From NCBI RefSeq assembly GCF_029892285.1, contig NZ_JARXVM010000022.1:30720-94719 (forward strand): DNA of 64,000 bases, read 5' to 3'. Positions 1 through 9,635 of this stretch are shown here, piece after piece. The DNA comes from Rhizobium sp. SG_E_25_P2 (GTDB lineage Bacteria > Pseudomonadota > Alphaproteobacteria > Rhizobiales > Rhizobiaceae). Numbering within the stretch: the stretch's first letter is position 1; each line of letters opens with the position of its first letter. The position numbers and the translations under genes are program-made. Below the pieces are notes generated by a model. The model was given only the letters and a program-made list of their open reading frames with translations. It ran no database searches and had not been told where the DNA came from.

Positions 1-1335
1 TCGATCGCCGAAACCGAAATGCCCGGCCTGATGGCCGCCCGCGCCGAATATGGCGAGAGCAAGCCTCTGAAGGGCGCCCGCATCAGCGGCTCGCTGCATA
101 TGACGATCCAGACCGCCGTGCTGATCGAAACGCTGGTGGCGCTCGGCGCCGATGTCCGCTGGGCGTCATGCAACATTTTCTCGACCCAGGACCATGCCGC
201 CGCCGCGATCGCAGCGGCCGGCATTCCGGTCTTCGCCGTCAAGGGCGAGACGCTTGAGGAATACTGGACCTATACCGACCAGATCTTCCAGTGGACCGAT
301 GGCGGCCTGTCCAACATGATCCTGGACGACGGCGGCGACGCCACCATGTATATCCTGCTCGGCGCCCGCGCCGAAGCCGGCGAGGACGTGCTGTCCATGC
401 CCGGCTCCGAGGAAGAAGAAATCCTGTTCGCGCAGATCAAGAAGCGCCTGGCCGCCTCGCCGGGCTGGTTCACCAAGCAGCGCGACGCCATCAAGGGCGT
501 GACGGAAGAGACCACCACCGGCGTGCATCGCCTGTACCAGTTGGCTGAAAAGGGCCTGCTGCCCTTCCCGGCGATCAATGTGAACGATTCCGTCACCAAG
601 TCGAAGTTCGACAACAAATATGGCTGCAAGGAATCGCTGGTCGACGGCATTCGCCGCGGCACCGACGTGATGATGGCCGGCAAAGTGGCCGTGGTCTGCG
701 GCTATGGCGATGTCGGCAAGGGCTCTGCGGCCTCGCTCTCCGGCGCCGGCGCCCGCGTCAAGGTCACAGAAATCGATCCGATCTGCGCACTGCAGGCGGC
801 GATGGACGGCTTTGAAGTCGTGAAACTCGAAGACGTCGTCTCCTCGGCGGACATCTTCATCACCGCGACCGGCAACAAGGACGTCATCCGCATCGAGCAT
901 ATGCGCGAAATGAAGGACATGGCCATCGTCGGCAATATCGGCCATTTCGACAATGAAATTCAGGTGGCTGCGCTGCGCAACCTGCGCTGGACCAACATCA
1001 AGCCGCAGGTCGACATGGTCGAGTTCCCCAAGGGCAACCGCATGATCCTGCTGTCGGAAGGCCGCCTGCTCAATCTCGGCAACGCCACCGGCCATCCCTC
1101 CTTCGTAATGAGCGCCTCGTTCACCAACCAGGTTCTCGGCCAGATCGAACTGTTCAACAACAAGGGCCAGTACGAAAACCAGGTCTATGTGTTGCCGAAA
1201 CACCTGGACGAGAAGGTCGCCCGTTTGCACCTCGACAAGCTCGGCGTAAGGCTCACGGAGCTTTCCGACGAGCAGGCAGGCTATATCAGCGTCGAAAAGA
1301 CCGGTCCGTTCAAGGCCGAACACTACCGCTATTGA
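1..1335 (+). CDS. ahcY: Adenosylhomocysteinase (S-adenosyl-L-homocysteine hydrolase), 5' end outside window
   Basis: Hydrolyses S-adenosylhomocysteine to adenosine and homocysteine in the cytoplasm, recycling the product of all SAM-dependent methylations. The reading frame is open from base 1 and the codons before the first ATG (position 19) still encode family sequence, so the gene is cut by the window edge; about 445 residues are present of the usual ~466. Visible hallmarks are the N-terminal substrate domain segment [17 protein letters not shown], the motif ITEIDP-like NAD-binding stretch [10 protein letters not shown] and the conserved C-terminal tail ending KAEHYRY. A strong terminator follows 28 bases after the stop. 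Identification is secure by length and motif agreement; nothing looks odd. Confidence 0.97.
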   Translation, partial: SIAETEMPGLMAARAEYGESKPLKGARISGSLHMTIQTAVLIETLVALGADVRWASCNIFSTQDHAAAAIAAAGIPVFAVKGETLEEYWTYTDQIFQWTDGGLSNMILDDGGDATMYILLGARAEAGEDVLSMPGSEEEEILFAQIKKRLAASPGWFTKQRDAIKGVTEETTTGVHRLYQLAEKGLLPFPAINVNDSVTKSKFDNKYGCKESLVDGIRRGTDVMMAGKVAVVCGYGDVGKGSAASLSGAGARVKVTEIDPICALQAAMDGFEVVKLEDVVSSADIFITATGNKDVIRIEHMREMKDMAIVGNIGHFDNEIQVAALRNLRWTNIKPQVDMVEFPKGNRMILLSEGRLLNLGNATGHPSFVMSASFTNQVLGQIELFNNKGQYENQVYVLPKHLDEKVARLHLDKLGVRLTELSDEQAGYISVEKTGPFKAEHYRY

Positions 1336-1666
1336 TAAGACGCCGTTAACCACACAAGATGTTGAAGCCGCGCGGTTAAAAAGCCGCGCGGCTTCTTTTT
1401 TGGTCAAATCTATTTGCGAGGAAACTGCAAGATTGTATTGTTTTTGAACATGATTCGAATGTCACGGAACGGCTGGTCGAGCGGCGGCGAACCGAAACGT
1501 GACGGAAACGGCGCTTTGCGGCGGGCGGTTTCCATCATGGGTCCCGAATGACTCCGGGGTCGATCCGCTTTGCGCATGCGCGGCGGACTTCACGATCCAT
1601 TTGGATCGGGCTCAATGCCGAGCTCCATGACAATGACGGAACAGGTGACGGGGACTTGTCTAGATC
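1336..1666. other. Intergenic region between ahcY and divL
   Basis: 331 bases without a credible gene. It holds the ahcY terminator (1364-1401) and presumably the divL promoter. Two GANTC sites, the target of the CcrM cell-cycle methylase in Alphaproteobacteria, are at 1452-1456 (GATTC) and 1550-1554 (GACTC). A short overlapping reading frame from 1570 lies out of frame with divL and looks spurious. Confidence 0.6.
1364..1401 (+). terminator. Rho-independent terminator of ahcY
   Basis: A perfect 12-bp stem (1364-1375 GAAGCCGCGCGG with 1384-1395) around an 8-base loop is followed by six T residues. It ends ahcY transcription. Confidence 0.93.
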
Positions 1667-4189
1667 ATGATGGAATACGACAGGCTATTCGAGCGCGCTC
1701 CGCGGGCCAGAACCAATCCTGGCATGGGCAAGAAACGCATACGGCTGCGCACCAAAAGCCTGTTCTATTCGGCGACAAGCCTTTTTCCGGCCGCCGCCCA
1801 GGCGGCGGAAGCCCCCGGCCATGCTTTGACCAGCGGTCATGTCGTGGCCCTTTCGTCGGTCGGCGGGCTGGTTTCGGCGCTGCTGATCGGCGCTTTCGCG
1901 CTCCTCCGGCGCCGGGCCACCGTGGAACATGAAAATCGCCAGATCAAATCCGCGTTGTCGGACGCCCATGGCAAGATTTCGCGCTATGAGGCGCTGATCG
2001 CTGACAAGAACCGGCGTATCGTGATCTGGGACGGCATGACCGGCCAGGCGGAAGTGCTCGGCGAATTGCCGATTGAAACCGGCGCGCCGCGCGACGATCG
2101 CGATTTCCTCGCCTTCGGCCGCTGGCTGAAGCCGCGTTCGGCCGGCGAACTGGAGCGCGCCGTCGAAGCGCTGCGCGGCGAAGCGACGAGCTTTGACATC
2201 GTGGTCGAAACCGCCCGCGACGAGGTGCTGGAAGCGCAGGGCCGGGTGTCCGGCGGCCGCGCCTTCGTGCGTTTCCTGGCGCTCAACAATCTTCGCGCCG
2301 AACTGGCCGAATTGCAGATCGAGCGCGAGAGGCTGCAAAGCTCGATCCGCTCTTTCCAGACCCTGCTCGACGCCGTGGACATGCCGAGCTGGCAGCGCGA
2401 CAAAACCGGCGCCCTGACCTGGGTGAACGAAGCCTATGGCGAAGCTGTCGCCGCGCCCTCCCCCGACATCGCCGTGCGCGAAAGCCGCGAATTGCTGGAA
2501 ACGCTGACGCGCGAAAAGATCAAGGCCACGACCACCCCCGACAATCCATTCCGGGACAAAGTGGCGACCATCGTCAATGGCAACCGCACATTCTACGACG
2601 TGGTGGATGTGGCCAGCCGCGAGGGATCGGCCGGCATCGCTGTTGACGTGTCGCGCTCGGAAGCGGCGCGCGACGAACTGCGCCGCACCATCAAGAGCCA
2701 TGCCGAAACGCTGGACATGCTGGCGACGCCAGTGGCGATTTTCGACGAGCGGCAAAAACTGCAATATTACAATCAGGCGTTCCGCCAGCTGTGGAATCTC
2801 GACATTCCCTTCCTCGAATCGACGCCTGACCATGCCGAATTGCTGGACCGGCTGCGGGCGGCCGGGCGGCTGCCGGAACAGTTGAACTGGAAGGCCTGGA
2901 AGGACACGATCCTGTCGGTCTACCGCGCCATCGATCCGCATACCGATCTCTGGCACATGCCGAACGGTCAGACGCTGCGCGTCTTCGCCACGGCGCGGCC
3001 GCAGGGCGGCGCGACCTGGGTGTTCGAGAACCTCACCGAACAGGTGGATCTCGAAACCCGTTACAACACGCTGCTGAAAGTCCAGGGCGAAACCATCGAC
3101 CATCTGGCCGAAGGCGTGGCGGTGTTTGCGCCAGACGGACGCATCACGCTGTCGAACCCGGCTTTCCGGGCGTTGTGGAACATTACCGGCGAAGAGGCGG
3201 TCCCGGGCACGCATATCAAGGATATCGAAAAGGCCTGTCTGCCGTCCTACGACCAGACCGACGGCTGGAAGAATTTCAGCCGGATCATCACCAGCTTCAA
3301 CGACCAGCGCATGCAGGCATCCGGCAAGCTCGAATTGAAGACTGGTCTGGTGCTCGATTACGCGGTCATTCCGTTGCCCAACGCCCAGACCATGCTCACA
3401 TTCGTGAACGTGACGGCGAGCGAACTGGCGGAACGGGCGCTCAAGGAAAAGAACGAGGCGCTGCACAAGGCCGACGAAATCAAGAACGCCTTCGTCCAGC
3501 ATGTCTCCTACGAGTTGCGCTCGCCGCTGACCAATATCATCGGCTTCACCGATCTGCTGCGCACCCAGGGCATGGACCCGCTGACATCGCGCCAGGCCGA
3601 ATATCTCGACCACATCTCCAACTCCTCCTCGGTGCTGCTGACGCTGGTCAACGATATTCTCGACCTCGCCACCGTCGACGCCGGCATCATGGAGCTGCAT
3701 TACGAGCCGGTGACGATCAACGATCTGCTCGACGAGGTGGCGCTGCAGGTGGCGCACAAACTGCAGGAAAACCAGGTTACGCTGAAGATCACCGCCGATC
3801 ACGATCTCGGCGTCGTCCATGCCGATCACCAGCGGCTCAAGCAGATCTTCATCAAGCTTTTGACCAACGCCGCCAATTTCGCCCCTGAACGCAGCTCCAT
3901 CGGGCTGAAATGCTGGCGCGACGGCGAGGATTTCCTGTTCACCGTTAGCGATCCCGGTCCAGGCATGAGCGCGGAAGCCGTGGAAAAGATTTTCAATCGC
4001 TTTGAATCCACCAATCATGGCGGACGCAAATCCGGCGCCGGCCTCGGCCTCGCCATTGTCGACAGTTTCGTCAGCCTGCATCACGGCGGTATCAGCGTCG
4101 ATAGCGCACCGGGTGCGGGAACGCGCATCACCTGCCGGATTCCGGCCGGCAGGGCGACAGCGGCGCGGCTCGACAAGGTCGCTCTATGA
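1667..4189 (+). CDS. divL: DivL-like cell-cycle pseudokinase (PAS domains, tyrosine in the H-box)
   Basis: In Caulobacter and rhizobia DivL is a membrane-anchored, tyrosine-bearing member of the histidine kinase family that controls the CckA-CtrA phosphorelay through contact with DivK. Here 840 residues show a short N-terminus, one membrane helix at about 59-80, a coiled-coil stretch near 85-110, PAS-type regions between about 210 and 590 and a C-terminal DHp/HATPase unit. The H-box reads HVSYELRSPLTN, with Tyr615 at the position normally held by the phospho-accepting His in S-H-E-L-R. The N-box (LLTNAANF), G1 (DPGPGMS) and G2 (GAGLGLAIV) motifs are intact. ATG at 1667 is adjacent to another ATG at 1670; a later ATG at 1724 precedes a basic stretch and is a possible alternative start. 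tsaE-amgK follows, overlapping by 4 bases. Confidence 0.9.
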   Translation: MMEYDRLFERAPRARTNPGMGKKRIRLRTKSLFYSATSLFPAAAQAAEAPGHALTSGHVVALSSVGGLVSALLIGAFALLRRRATVEHENRQIKSALSDAHGKISRYEALIADKNRRIVIWDGMTGQAEVLGELPIETGAPRDDRDFLAFGRWLKPRSAGELERAVEALRGEATSFDIVVETARDEVLEAQGRVSGGRAFVRFLALNNLRAELAELQIERERLQSSIRSFQTLLDAVDMPSWQRDKTGALTWVNEAYGEAVAAPSPDIAVRESRELLETLTREKIKATTTPDNPFRDKVATIVNGNRTFYDVVDVASREGSAGIAVDVSRSEAARDELRRTIKSHAETLDMLATPVAIFDERQKLQYYNQAFRQLWNLDIPFLESTPDHAELLDRLRAAGRLPEQLNWKAWKDTILSVYRAIDPHTDLWHMPNGQTLRVFATARPQGGATWVFENLTEQVDLETRYNTLLKVQGETIDHLAEGVAVFAPDGRITLSNPAFRALWNITGEEAVPGTHIKDIEKACLPSYDQTDGWKNFSRIITSFNDQRMQASGKLELKTGLVLDYAVIPLPNAQTMLTFVNVTASELAERALKEKNEALHKADEIKNAFVQHVSYELRSPLTNIIGFTDLLRTQGMDPLTSRQAEYLDHISNSSSVLLTLVNDILDLATVDAGIMELHYEPVTINDLLDEVALQVAHKLQENQVTLKITADHDLGVVHADHQRLKQIFIKLLTNAANFAPERSSIGLKCWRDGEDFLFTVSDPGPGMSAEAVEKIFNRFESTNHGGRKSGAGLGLAIVDSFVSLHHGGISVDSAPGAGTRITCRIPAGRATAARLDKVAL

Positions 4190-5700
4190 CGTTGATCAGC
4201 CTGTTCCTGCCCGATGAGGCCGCCACCCGGCGGCTTGGCGAAGACCTTGCCCTGACCGTGAAGCCGGGCGATTGCCTGGCGCTATCAGGCGATCTGGGCG
4301 CGGGAAAGAGCGCGCTCAGCCGTGCGCTGATTCGCGCCGTCGCCGATGACGATGAGCTGGAAGCGCCAAGTCCGACATTCACGCTGGTGCAGAGCTATGA
4401 GCTTAGGTTTCCCATCCATCATTTCGATCTCTACCGGCTCGGCGACGAAAGCGAACTGGACGAACTCGGCCTCGATGAAGCGCTGAGCGATGGCGTGGCG
4501 CTGATCGAATGGCCTGACCGCGCCGGCGCGCGCCTGCCGAAGAACGCCATCCGCATTGCAATCATCCATGAGGGCGATGGGCGGCGGCTGACGATCGAGA
4601 CGACCAATGAACGATTCGCCACGCGTCTCGAGCGTGTTCTGGCAATCCGGCATTTTCTCGAAGACCAGCGCGGCGAAGTGGCCCGTCGTCGCTTCTTGAC
4701 CGGTGATTCCTCCTTCCGCGCCTATGAACGGGTGACGACGCCGGCAGGAGAAGCGCTGGTGCTGATGGACGCGCCCCGGCGCTCCAACGGTCCGCCGATC
4801 CGCGACGGCAAGCCTTATTCGCAGCTCGTGCATCTGGCCGAGGATGTGAAGCCCTTCGTGGCGGTGGCGCGCTATCTGCGCTCGCTCGGCGTCTCGGCGC
4901 CGGAGATCTTTGGCGCCGATATGGATGCCGGTCTGTTGCTGATCGAGGATCTCGGCTCGCAAGGCGTGCTCGACGACAATGGCCGACCGATCGCCGAGCG
5001 CTATGTCGAGGCGGTCAAGCTGCTGGCGGATTACCACCGGCATCCGACGCCCGAACGGCTGGAGATCCAGCCGGGCGAATGGCATCAGCTGCCTGAATTT
5101 TCACGTGAAACACTGAAATTCGAAGCCGAGGTGTTGATCGACTGGCATATTCCCTGGCGGCGGGGCACAGCAGTCGACGAGACCGAGAAGGCTGACTATC
5201 TCGCCATCTGGGATCATCTGATCGATGAACTGGCCACTGTCGAAAAGCGGCTTGCGCTGCGCGACTACCATTCGCCCAATCTTCTGTGGCTTCCGGAGCG
5301 CCAGGGTTTCCAGCGCATCGGCGTGATCGACTTCCAGGACGCCATCATCGGGCCTTCGGCCTATGACGTGGTGTCGCTGTCCCAGGACGCGCGGGTGACG
5401 GTAAAACGACCGCTGATGGAAAAGCTGATCGAGACCTATATGGACGATCGCGCAGCTCAAGGCGATTTCGACTGCGACAGTTTCCTCAAGGCCTTCGCCA
5501 TCATGTCGGCGCAGCGCGCCTGCCGGCTGAACGGGCTCTGGGTGCGGCTGCTCAAGCGCGACGGTATGGCTCATTACATGCGGCATATGCCGCGCACGCT
5601 CTGGCATTTGAGCATGGCGCTCGAACATCCTGTGTGCGCCCCCTTGCGCGACTGGATCAGGAAGGCTGGAATCCCCGCAGCCGAATCACCCGAAGATTGA
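4186..5700 (+). CDS. TsaE-AmgK fusion: tRNA t6A ATPase plus aminoglycoside-phosphotransferase-like sugar kinase
   Basis: Two proteins in one 504-residue chain. Residues 1-150 are TsaE (YjeE), the ATPase that supports TsaD/TsaB in making t6A on ANN-decoding tRNAs; its P-loop GDLGAGKS is at 35-42, followed by the typical SPTFTLVQSY and HFDLYRL segments. Residues from about 160 to 490 are a COG3178/AmgK kinase of the aminoglycoside phosphotransferase fold, with catalytic LRDYHSPNLLW (H-x-D-x-x-x-x-N type) and the metal-binding VIDFQDAIIGPSAYD. AmgK phosphorylates N-acetylmuramate at C1 in cell-wall recycling; the next gene is MurU-like, its pathway partner. This fusion is known in Rhizobiales. 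The gene overlaps divL (ATGA) and contains a parS-like site at 5097-5112. Confidence 0.88.
   Translation: MTLISLFLPDEAATRRLGEDLALTVKPGDCLALSGDLGAGKSALSRALIRAVADDDELEAPSPTFTLVQSYELRFPIHHFDLYRLGDESELDELGLDEALSDGVALIEWPDRAGARLPKNAIRIAIIHEGDGRRLTIETTNERFATRLERVLAIRHFLEDQRGEVARRRFLTGDSSFRAYERVTTPAGEALVLMDAPRRSNGPPIRDGKPYSQLVHLAEDVKPFVAVARYLRSLGVSAPEIFGADMDAGLLLIEDLGSQGVLDDNGRPIAERYVEAVKLLADYHRHPTPERLEIQPGEWHQLPEFSRETLKFEAEVLIDWHIPWRRGTAVDETEKADYLAIWDHLIDELATVEKRLALRDYHSPNLLWLPERQGFQRIGVIDFQDAIIGPSAYDVVSLSQDARVTVKRPLMEKLIETYMDDRAAQGDFDCDSFLKAFAIMSAQRACRLNGLWVRLLKRDGMAHYMRHMPRTLWHLSMALEHPVCAPLRDWIRKAGIPAAESPED
5097..5112. promoter_or_regulatory. parS-like ParB-binding site inside tsaE-amgK (2 mismatches)
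   Basis: ATTTTCACGTGAAACA matches the parS consensus TGTTTCACGTGAAACA at 14 of 16 positions. It is read in frame as F-S-R-E-T. It lies about 32 kb left of the presumed origin, so it would be a distal and perhaps weaker site. Confidence 0.55.
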
Positions 5701-5704
5701 GATC

Positions 5705-6448
5705 ATGACGATCGAAAACGCCATGGTGCTGGCGGCGGGGCTTGGAACCCGCATGCGCCCGATCACCGACACGATGCCGAAGCCGCTGGTGCCGATCGCC
5801 GGCAAGCCGCTGATCGACTATGCGCTCGATGCGCTGAAAGAGGCCGGCGTGCGCCGGACCGTCGTCAATGTGCATTATCTCGCCGAGCAGATGGAAGCGC
5901 ATCTCAGCGCCTATTCCGAGCTGGAGATCCTGATCTCGGACGAACGCGCGGCGCTGCTGAATTCCGGCGGCGGGCTGGTCAAGGGCTTGAGATTGCTGCC
6001 CGAAGGGCCTGTCTATGTGATGAACGCCGATCTGTTCTGGGCAGGTGACGGCAAGGGCGAGGCGGGCAATCTCGCCAGGCTGGCGCGCTTCTTTGATCCC
6101 GCAACCATGGATATGGCGATGCTGCTGGCGCCGACCGAAAAGGCCACCGGCCATGACGGCGGCGACGACTTCCGGCTGGTCGAGAATGGCGATCTGATCC
6201 GCGCCCGCGAGGCGACCGCAGAGACGGGCGGGCAAGGCGTGATCTATGCCGGCGCGATCGTGCTGGACTCCAGACTGTTTGCCGATGCGCCGGAGGGCGC
6301 TTTCAATCTCAACATCTATTTCGACCGGGCGATCAAGGCGGGCAGGCTAAAGGGCCTGCTGCTCGACGGCGACTGGGCGACCGCCGGCACGCCCGAGGCG
6401 ATTGCGCCCGCCGAAGCTGTGGTGCGCCGCCATCGCGCGGGCCAGTGA
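5705..6448 (+). CDS. murU: Nucleotidyltransferase, probable N-acetylmuramate-1-phosphate uridylyltransferase
   Basis: A 247-residue NTP-transferase of the sugar-1-phosphate type. The start-proximal signature AAGLGTRMRPITDTMPKPL binds the nucleotide, and NADLFW and GDWATAGTPE supply the other conserved acidic and glycine positions. MurU joins UTP and MurNAc-1-phosphate to UDP-MurNAc, bypassing de novo synthesis and conferring fosfomycin tolerance where studied. The assignment to MurU rather than another sugar nucleotidyltransferase rests on its position 4 bases downstream of the AmgK-like kinase, as in the known amgK-murU pair. Substrate is therefore inferred, family is certain. Confidence 0.8.
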   Translation: MTIENAMVLAAGLGTRMRPITDTMPKPLVPIAGKPLIDYALDALKEAGVRRTVVNVHYLAEQMEAHLSAYSELEILISDERAALLNSGGGLVKGLRLLPEGPVYVMNADLFWAGDGKGEAGNLARLARFFDPATMDMAMLLAPTEKATGHDGGDDFRLVENGDLIRAREATAETGGQGVIYAGAIVLDSRLFADAPEGAFNLNIYFDRAIKAGRLKGLLLDGDWATAGTPEAIAPAEAVVRRHRAGQ

Positions 6449-6449
6449 G

Positions 6450-9400
6450 ATGAGCGACCCCCGCGTCTTCACCATTCCGCCCGGCGCACCGTTTCTGAAG
6501 ACGCTGGCGCGGGCGCTCGTCGAAGGGCTACTCGTCTCCTCCTTCCGCCTGACGCCTGAGGATCCGCTGTCTTTGTCGCGGGCGACGATCTATCTGCCGA
6601 CGCGGCGGGCGGCGCGCGCGCTTCGGTCGGAATTCGTCGACCTGATGGCGGGACGCGCGGCGATCCTGCCGGTCATCCGTCCGCTCGGCGAGATCGACGA
6701 CGACGCCGGCTATTTCGACGAGACGCCGGATGCGGCGCTCGATCTCTTGCCGCCGATCTCGCCTGTTCGCCGGCTCATTGAATTGTCTCGCCTGATTCTC
6801 GCCTGGCGAAACAAGCTGCCGGCCATGCTGCGCGACATCCATACGGATTCGCCGCTGGTGGCGCCGGCAAGCCCGGCCGACGCCATCTGGCTAGCCCGCA
6901 GCCTGGTGGAGCTGATCGATGCGATCGAGACCGAGGAGACCGGCTGGGATGGGCTCGATCGGATCGATCTCGGCGACCGCGCCATCTGGCAGCAGCTAAC
7001 CGGGGAATTCCTGAAGATCGCCCGCGCCTTCTGGCCGGAGCGGCTGTCTGAACTCAATCGCTCCTCGCCCGCCGCCCACCGCGCCGAGGCGATCCGCGCC
7101 GAAGCCCGGCGCTATATGCGCGAACAGACGCCGCATCCGGTGATCGTGGCCGGCTCGACCGGCTCGATCCCTGCGACCGCCGAGCTGATCGAGGCGATAC
7201 ACGGGCTCGATTGCGGACGCGTGGTGCTGCCGGGGCTCGATCTCGACATGCCCGAGACCCATTGGCGGCTGGCGGGCGCCCTTGCCGCCGACGGCAAAAA
7301 GGACGGCGATCCGGCCAGCCGCAGCCATCCACAATATGGGCTTTATCATCTGCTCGCCCGGCTGAAGACCGAGCGGCGCGACGTCGCGCCGCTGGCGCTG
7401 GAGCAAGACGGACTGCGCCTGCGCGGCCGCGCCGTCAGCCAGGCTTTCACGCCTGCGGAAGCCGAAGCCAATCACCGCGCCTGGCGCGACGAGACCGGCG
7501 AGCCGGCGCTGGCCGAGGCCTTTGAGGACATGGCGCTGATCGAGGCCGCCAATGAGCGCGAAGAGGCGCTGGCCGCGGCGATCGCGCTCAAGTTGGCGCT
7601 GAACGCCACCGACGGCGCGGCCCGGACAAGGGCGGCGCTGGTGACGCCGGACCGCAATCTCGCCCGTCGCGTCGCCTCTGAACTCAAGCGCTTCGGCATC
7701 GAGGCCGATGATTCGGCGGGCGCGCCGTTGATGACCGCGCCGCAGGGAGCGCTGGCGCGGCTGGTGCTGGAAGCCACTCTCAGGCCCGGCGACCCCGCAG
7801 CGCTGATCAGCCTGCTCAAACATCCGATCATCCGGCTGGGCATGGACCGCGCCGCGCTCACCACGCAGGTCAACCGGCTGGAACTGCTGACATTGCGCGG
7901 CGGCACGGCGCCCGCCAATCCCTCGGCGCTGACGCCCCGAGTGACCGAAGCCATCGCCCGGCTGAAGGACAATCCGCACAAGACCCATTGGCAGCAGCTT
8001 CTGCTGATCGAGGATCAGCTGGAGATGCTGATCACCCTGTCGCGGCGGATCGAACAGGCGGTCGAGCCGCTGACCAAGATGGCGACGCGCGACCACTTTG
8101 GTCGGCCGATCCAGCGTTATTCCCTGCCCGCCTGGGCTCAGGCGACGGGACAGGCGCTGGAAGCTTTCTGCCTGGATGAACGCGACAGTCTCGAAAGCCT
8201 GTGGTCGAGCGAAGCGGGCGTGACCTTGGCGCGGCTGTTGCGCGAGTTGCAGGAGACCGGCGATGTGCTGGAGGCCGACGGGCCGCAATGGATCGACGCG
8301 CTGACGGCCTTGATCGCCGGGGTCGGGGTGAAGCCGAAATCCAACGACCATCCGCGCGTGATGATCTGGGGCACGCTGGAAGCGCGTCTTCTGGAGGTGG
8401 ACACGCTCGTGCTCGGCGGTCTCAATGAGGGGATCTGGCCGGCGCAGACGGCCAACAATCCCTTCCTCTCACGCATGATGAAGACCGAGATCGGGCTTGA
8501 GCCGCCGGAGCGGCGCATCGGGCAAGCGGCGCATGATTTCGTGATGGGACTGGGGGCGCAGAAGGTGATCCTGACCCGCGCGCTCCGCCAGGGCGGCGCG
8601 CCCTCGGTCGCCTCGCGCTTCCTGCAACGCTTGCAATCCGCTGCAGGCCAAAGCGTGACGGAGGCGATGCGACAGCGCGGCGACGCGTATCGGGCGCTGG
8701 CGGAATCGCTTGATTATGGCGACGAACAGCCGTTTTCGCCGCGTCCCGAACCTTTTCCGCCGGCGGAGAAACAGCCGGAGCGCTATTCCTTCAGCGAAGC
8801 GGGCCGACTGCGCCGCGATCCCTACCAGATCTATGCCCGGCGCATTCTCAAGCTCGATCCGCTGGAGCCGTTCAACCGCGAGCCGGCGGCGCTGGAGCGC
8901 GGCAATCTCTATCACGCCGTGGTCGAGCGCTTCATCAAGGCCGGACATGATGCGCGCGCGCCCGGCGCATTCGAGGTGATCGCGCGGATCACGACCGAGG
9001 TCTTTGCGGAAGCTGCCCTGCCCCCGCATGTCGAAGCCGTCTGGCGACCACGCTTTCTGGAAGTGGCGCGGGAATTTCTCACCCACGAGGCCGAGCGTCG
9101 GCCGCTGATCGATAAGTCCTTCGTGGAAATCCGCGGCGAGCATAGGCTTCCGGGGCTGACCGTGTCGGGCCGCGCCGACCGTATCGATCTGCGCAAGGAC
9201 GGCCGCGCCGACATTATCGACTACAAAACCGGGCTCGGCCCCTCGCCCAAGGAAGCGCGCACGCTGCTTGAGCCGCAGCTTGCGCTGGAGGCGGCGGTGC
9301 TGAAAGCGGGCGGTTTTGCCGATCTCAAGGCGCGTCAGGCCGAGGATCTGCTGTATGTGCGGCTGAGGCCGGGCCGCAATTTCAAGGTCGATTGCGTCAA

Positions 9401-9635
9401 CAACGAGAAATCCACCAAGACCAAGCCGGAAGACCGGCGCACGGCCGATGAGCTGGCCACCGAAGCGCTGTTGCAGCTCGCCAAGCTGACGGCGGCGCTG
9501 AAGACGGGCAAAGCCGGATTCAAATCCCGCGTCGCGCCGTTCCGCGACAGCGATCATGGCGGCGATTACGACCATCTCGCCCGGGTGGCCGAATGGTCCT
9601 CCGCCGACAGCGACGAGGAGGCCGGCGATGAGTGA
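6450..9635 (+). CDS. addB: Double-strand break repair protein AddB
   Basis: AddB is the partner of AddA in the alphaproteobacterial AddAB helicase-nuclease, which resects broken DNA ends for RecA loading. The protein has 1061 residues. It begins MSDPRVFTIPPGAPFL and keeps an inactive helicase-like N-terminal half (LYLPTRRAARALR region in place of a P-loop). The C-terminal PD-(D/E)XK nuclease is visible as GRADRIDLRKDG followed by DIIDYKTG. ATG at 6450 is chosen because it starts one base after the murU stop and matches the family N-terminus. The stop overlaps the addA start by 8 bases, implying translational coupling. Confidence 0.93.
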   Translation: MSDPRVFTIPPGAPFLKTLARALVEGLLVSSFRLTPEDPLSLSRATIYLPTRRAARALRSEFVDLMAGRAAILPVIRPLGEIDDDAGYFDETPDAALDLLPPISPVRRLIELSRLILAWRNKLPAMLRDIHTDSPLVAPASPADAIWLARSLVELIDAIETEETGWDGLDRIDLGDRAIWQQLTGEFLKIARAFWPERLSELNRSSPAAHRAEAIRAEARRYMREQTPHPVIVAGSTGSIPATAELIEAIHGLDCGRVVLPGLDLDMPETHWRLAGALAADGKKDGDPASRSHPQYGLYHLLARLKTERRDVAPLALEQDGLRLRGRAVSQAFTPAEAEANHRAWRDETGEPALAEAFEDMALIEAANEREEALAAAIALKLALNATDGAARTRAALVTPDRNLARRVASELKRFGIEADDSAGAPLMTAPQGALARLVLEATLRPGDPAALISLLKHPIIRLGMDRAALTTQVNRLELLTLRGGTAPANPSALTPRVTEAIARLKDNPHKTHWQQLLLIEDQLEMLITLSRRIEQAVEPLTKMATRDHFGRPIQRYSLPAWAQATGQALEAFCLDERDSLESLWSSEAGVTLARLLRELQETGDVLEADGPQWIDALTALIAGVGVKPKSNDHPRVMIWGTLEARLLEVDTLVLGGLNEGIWPAQTANNPFLSRMMKTEIGLEPPERRIGQAAHDFVMGLGAQKVILTRALRQGGAPSVASRFLQRLQSAAGQSVTEAMRQRGDAYRALAESLDYGDEQPFSPRPEPFPPAEKQPERYSFSEAGRLRRDPYQIYARRILKLDPLEPFNREPAALERGNLYHAVVERFIKAGHDARAPGAFEVIARITTEVFAEAALPPHVEAVWRPRFLEVAREFLTHEAERRPLIDKSFVEIRGEHRLPGLTVSGRADRIDLRKDGRADIIDYKTGLGPSPKEARTLLEPQLALEAAVLKAGGFADLKARQAEDLLYVRLRPGRNFKVDCVNNEKSTKTKPEDRRTADELATEALLQLAKLTAALKTGKAGFKSRVAPFRDSDHGGDYDHLARVAEWSSADSDEEAGDE

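Noticed and set aside
166..1407. Long minus-strand open frame opposite ahcY
   Set aside because: Mirror of a highly GC-rich gene with biased third positions; no family-like sequence.
1570..1932. Open frame overlapping the divL start as a small gene
   Set aside because: Out of frame with divL, compositionally random and unlike any family; it overlaps the coding start by hundreds of bases.
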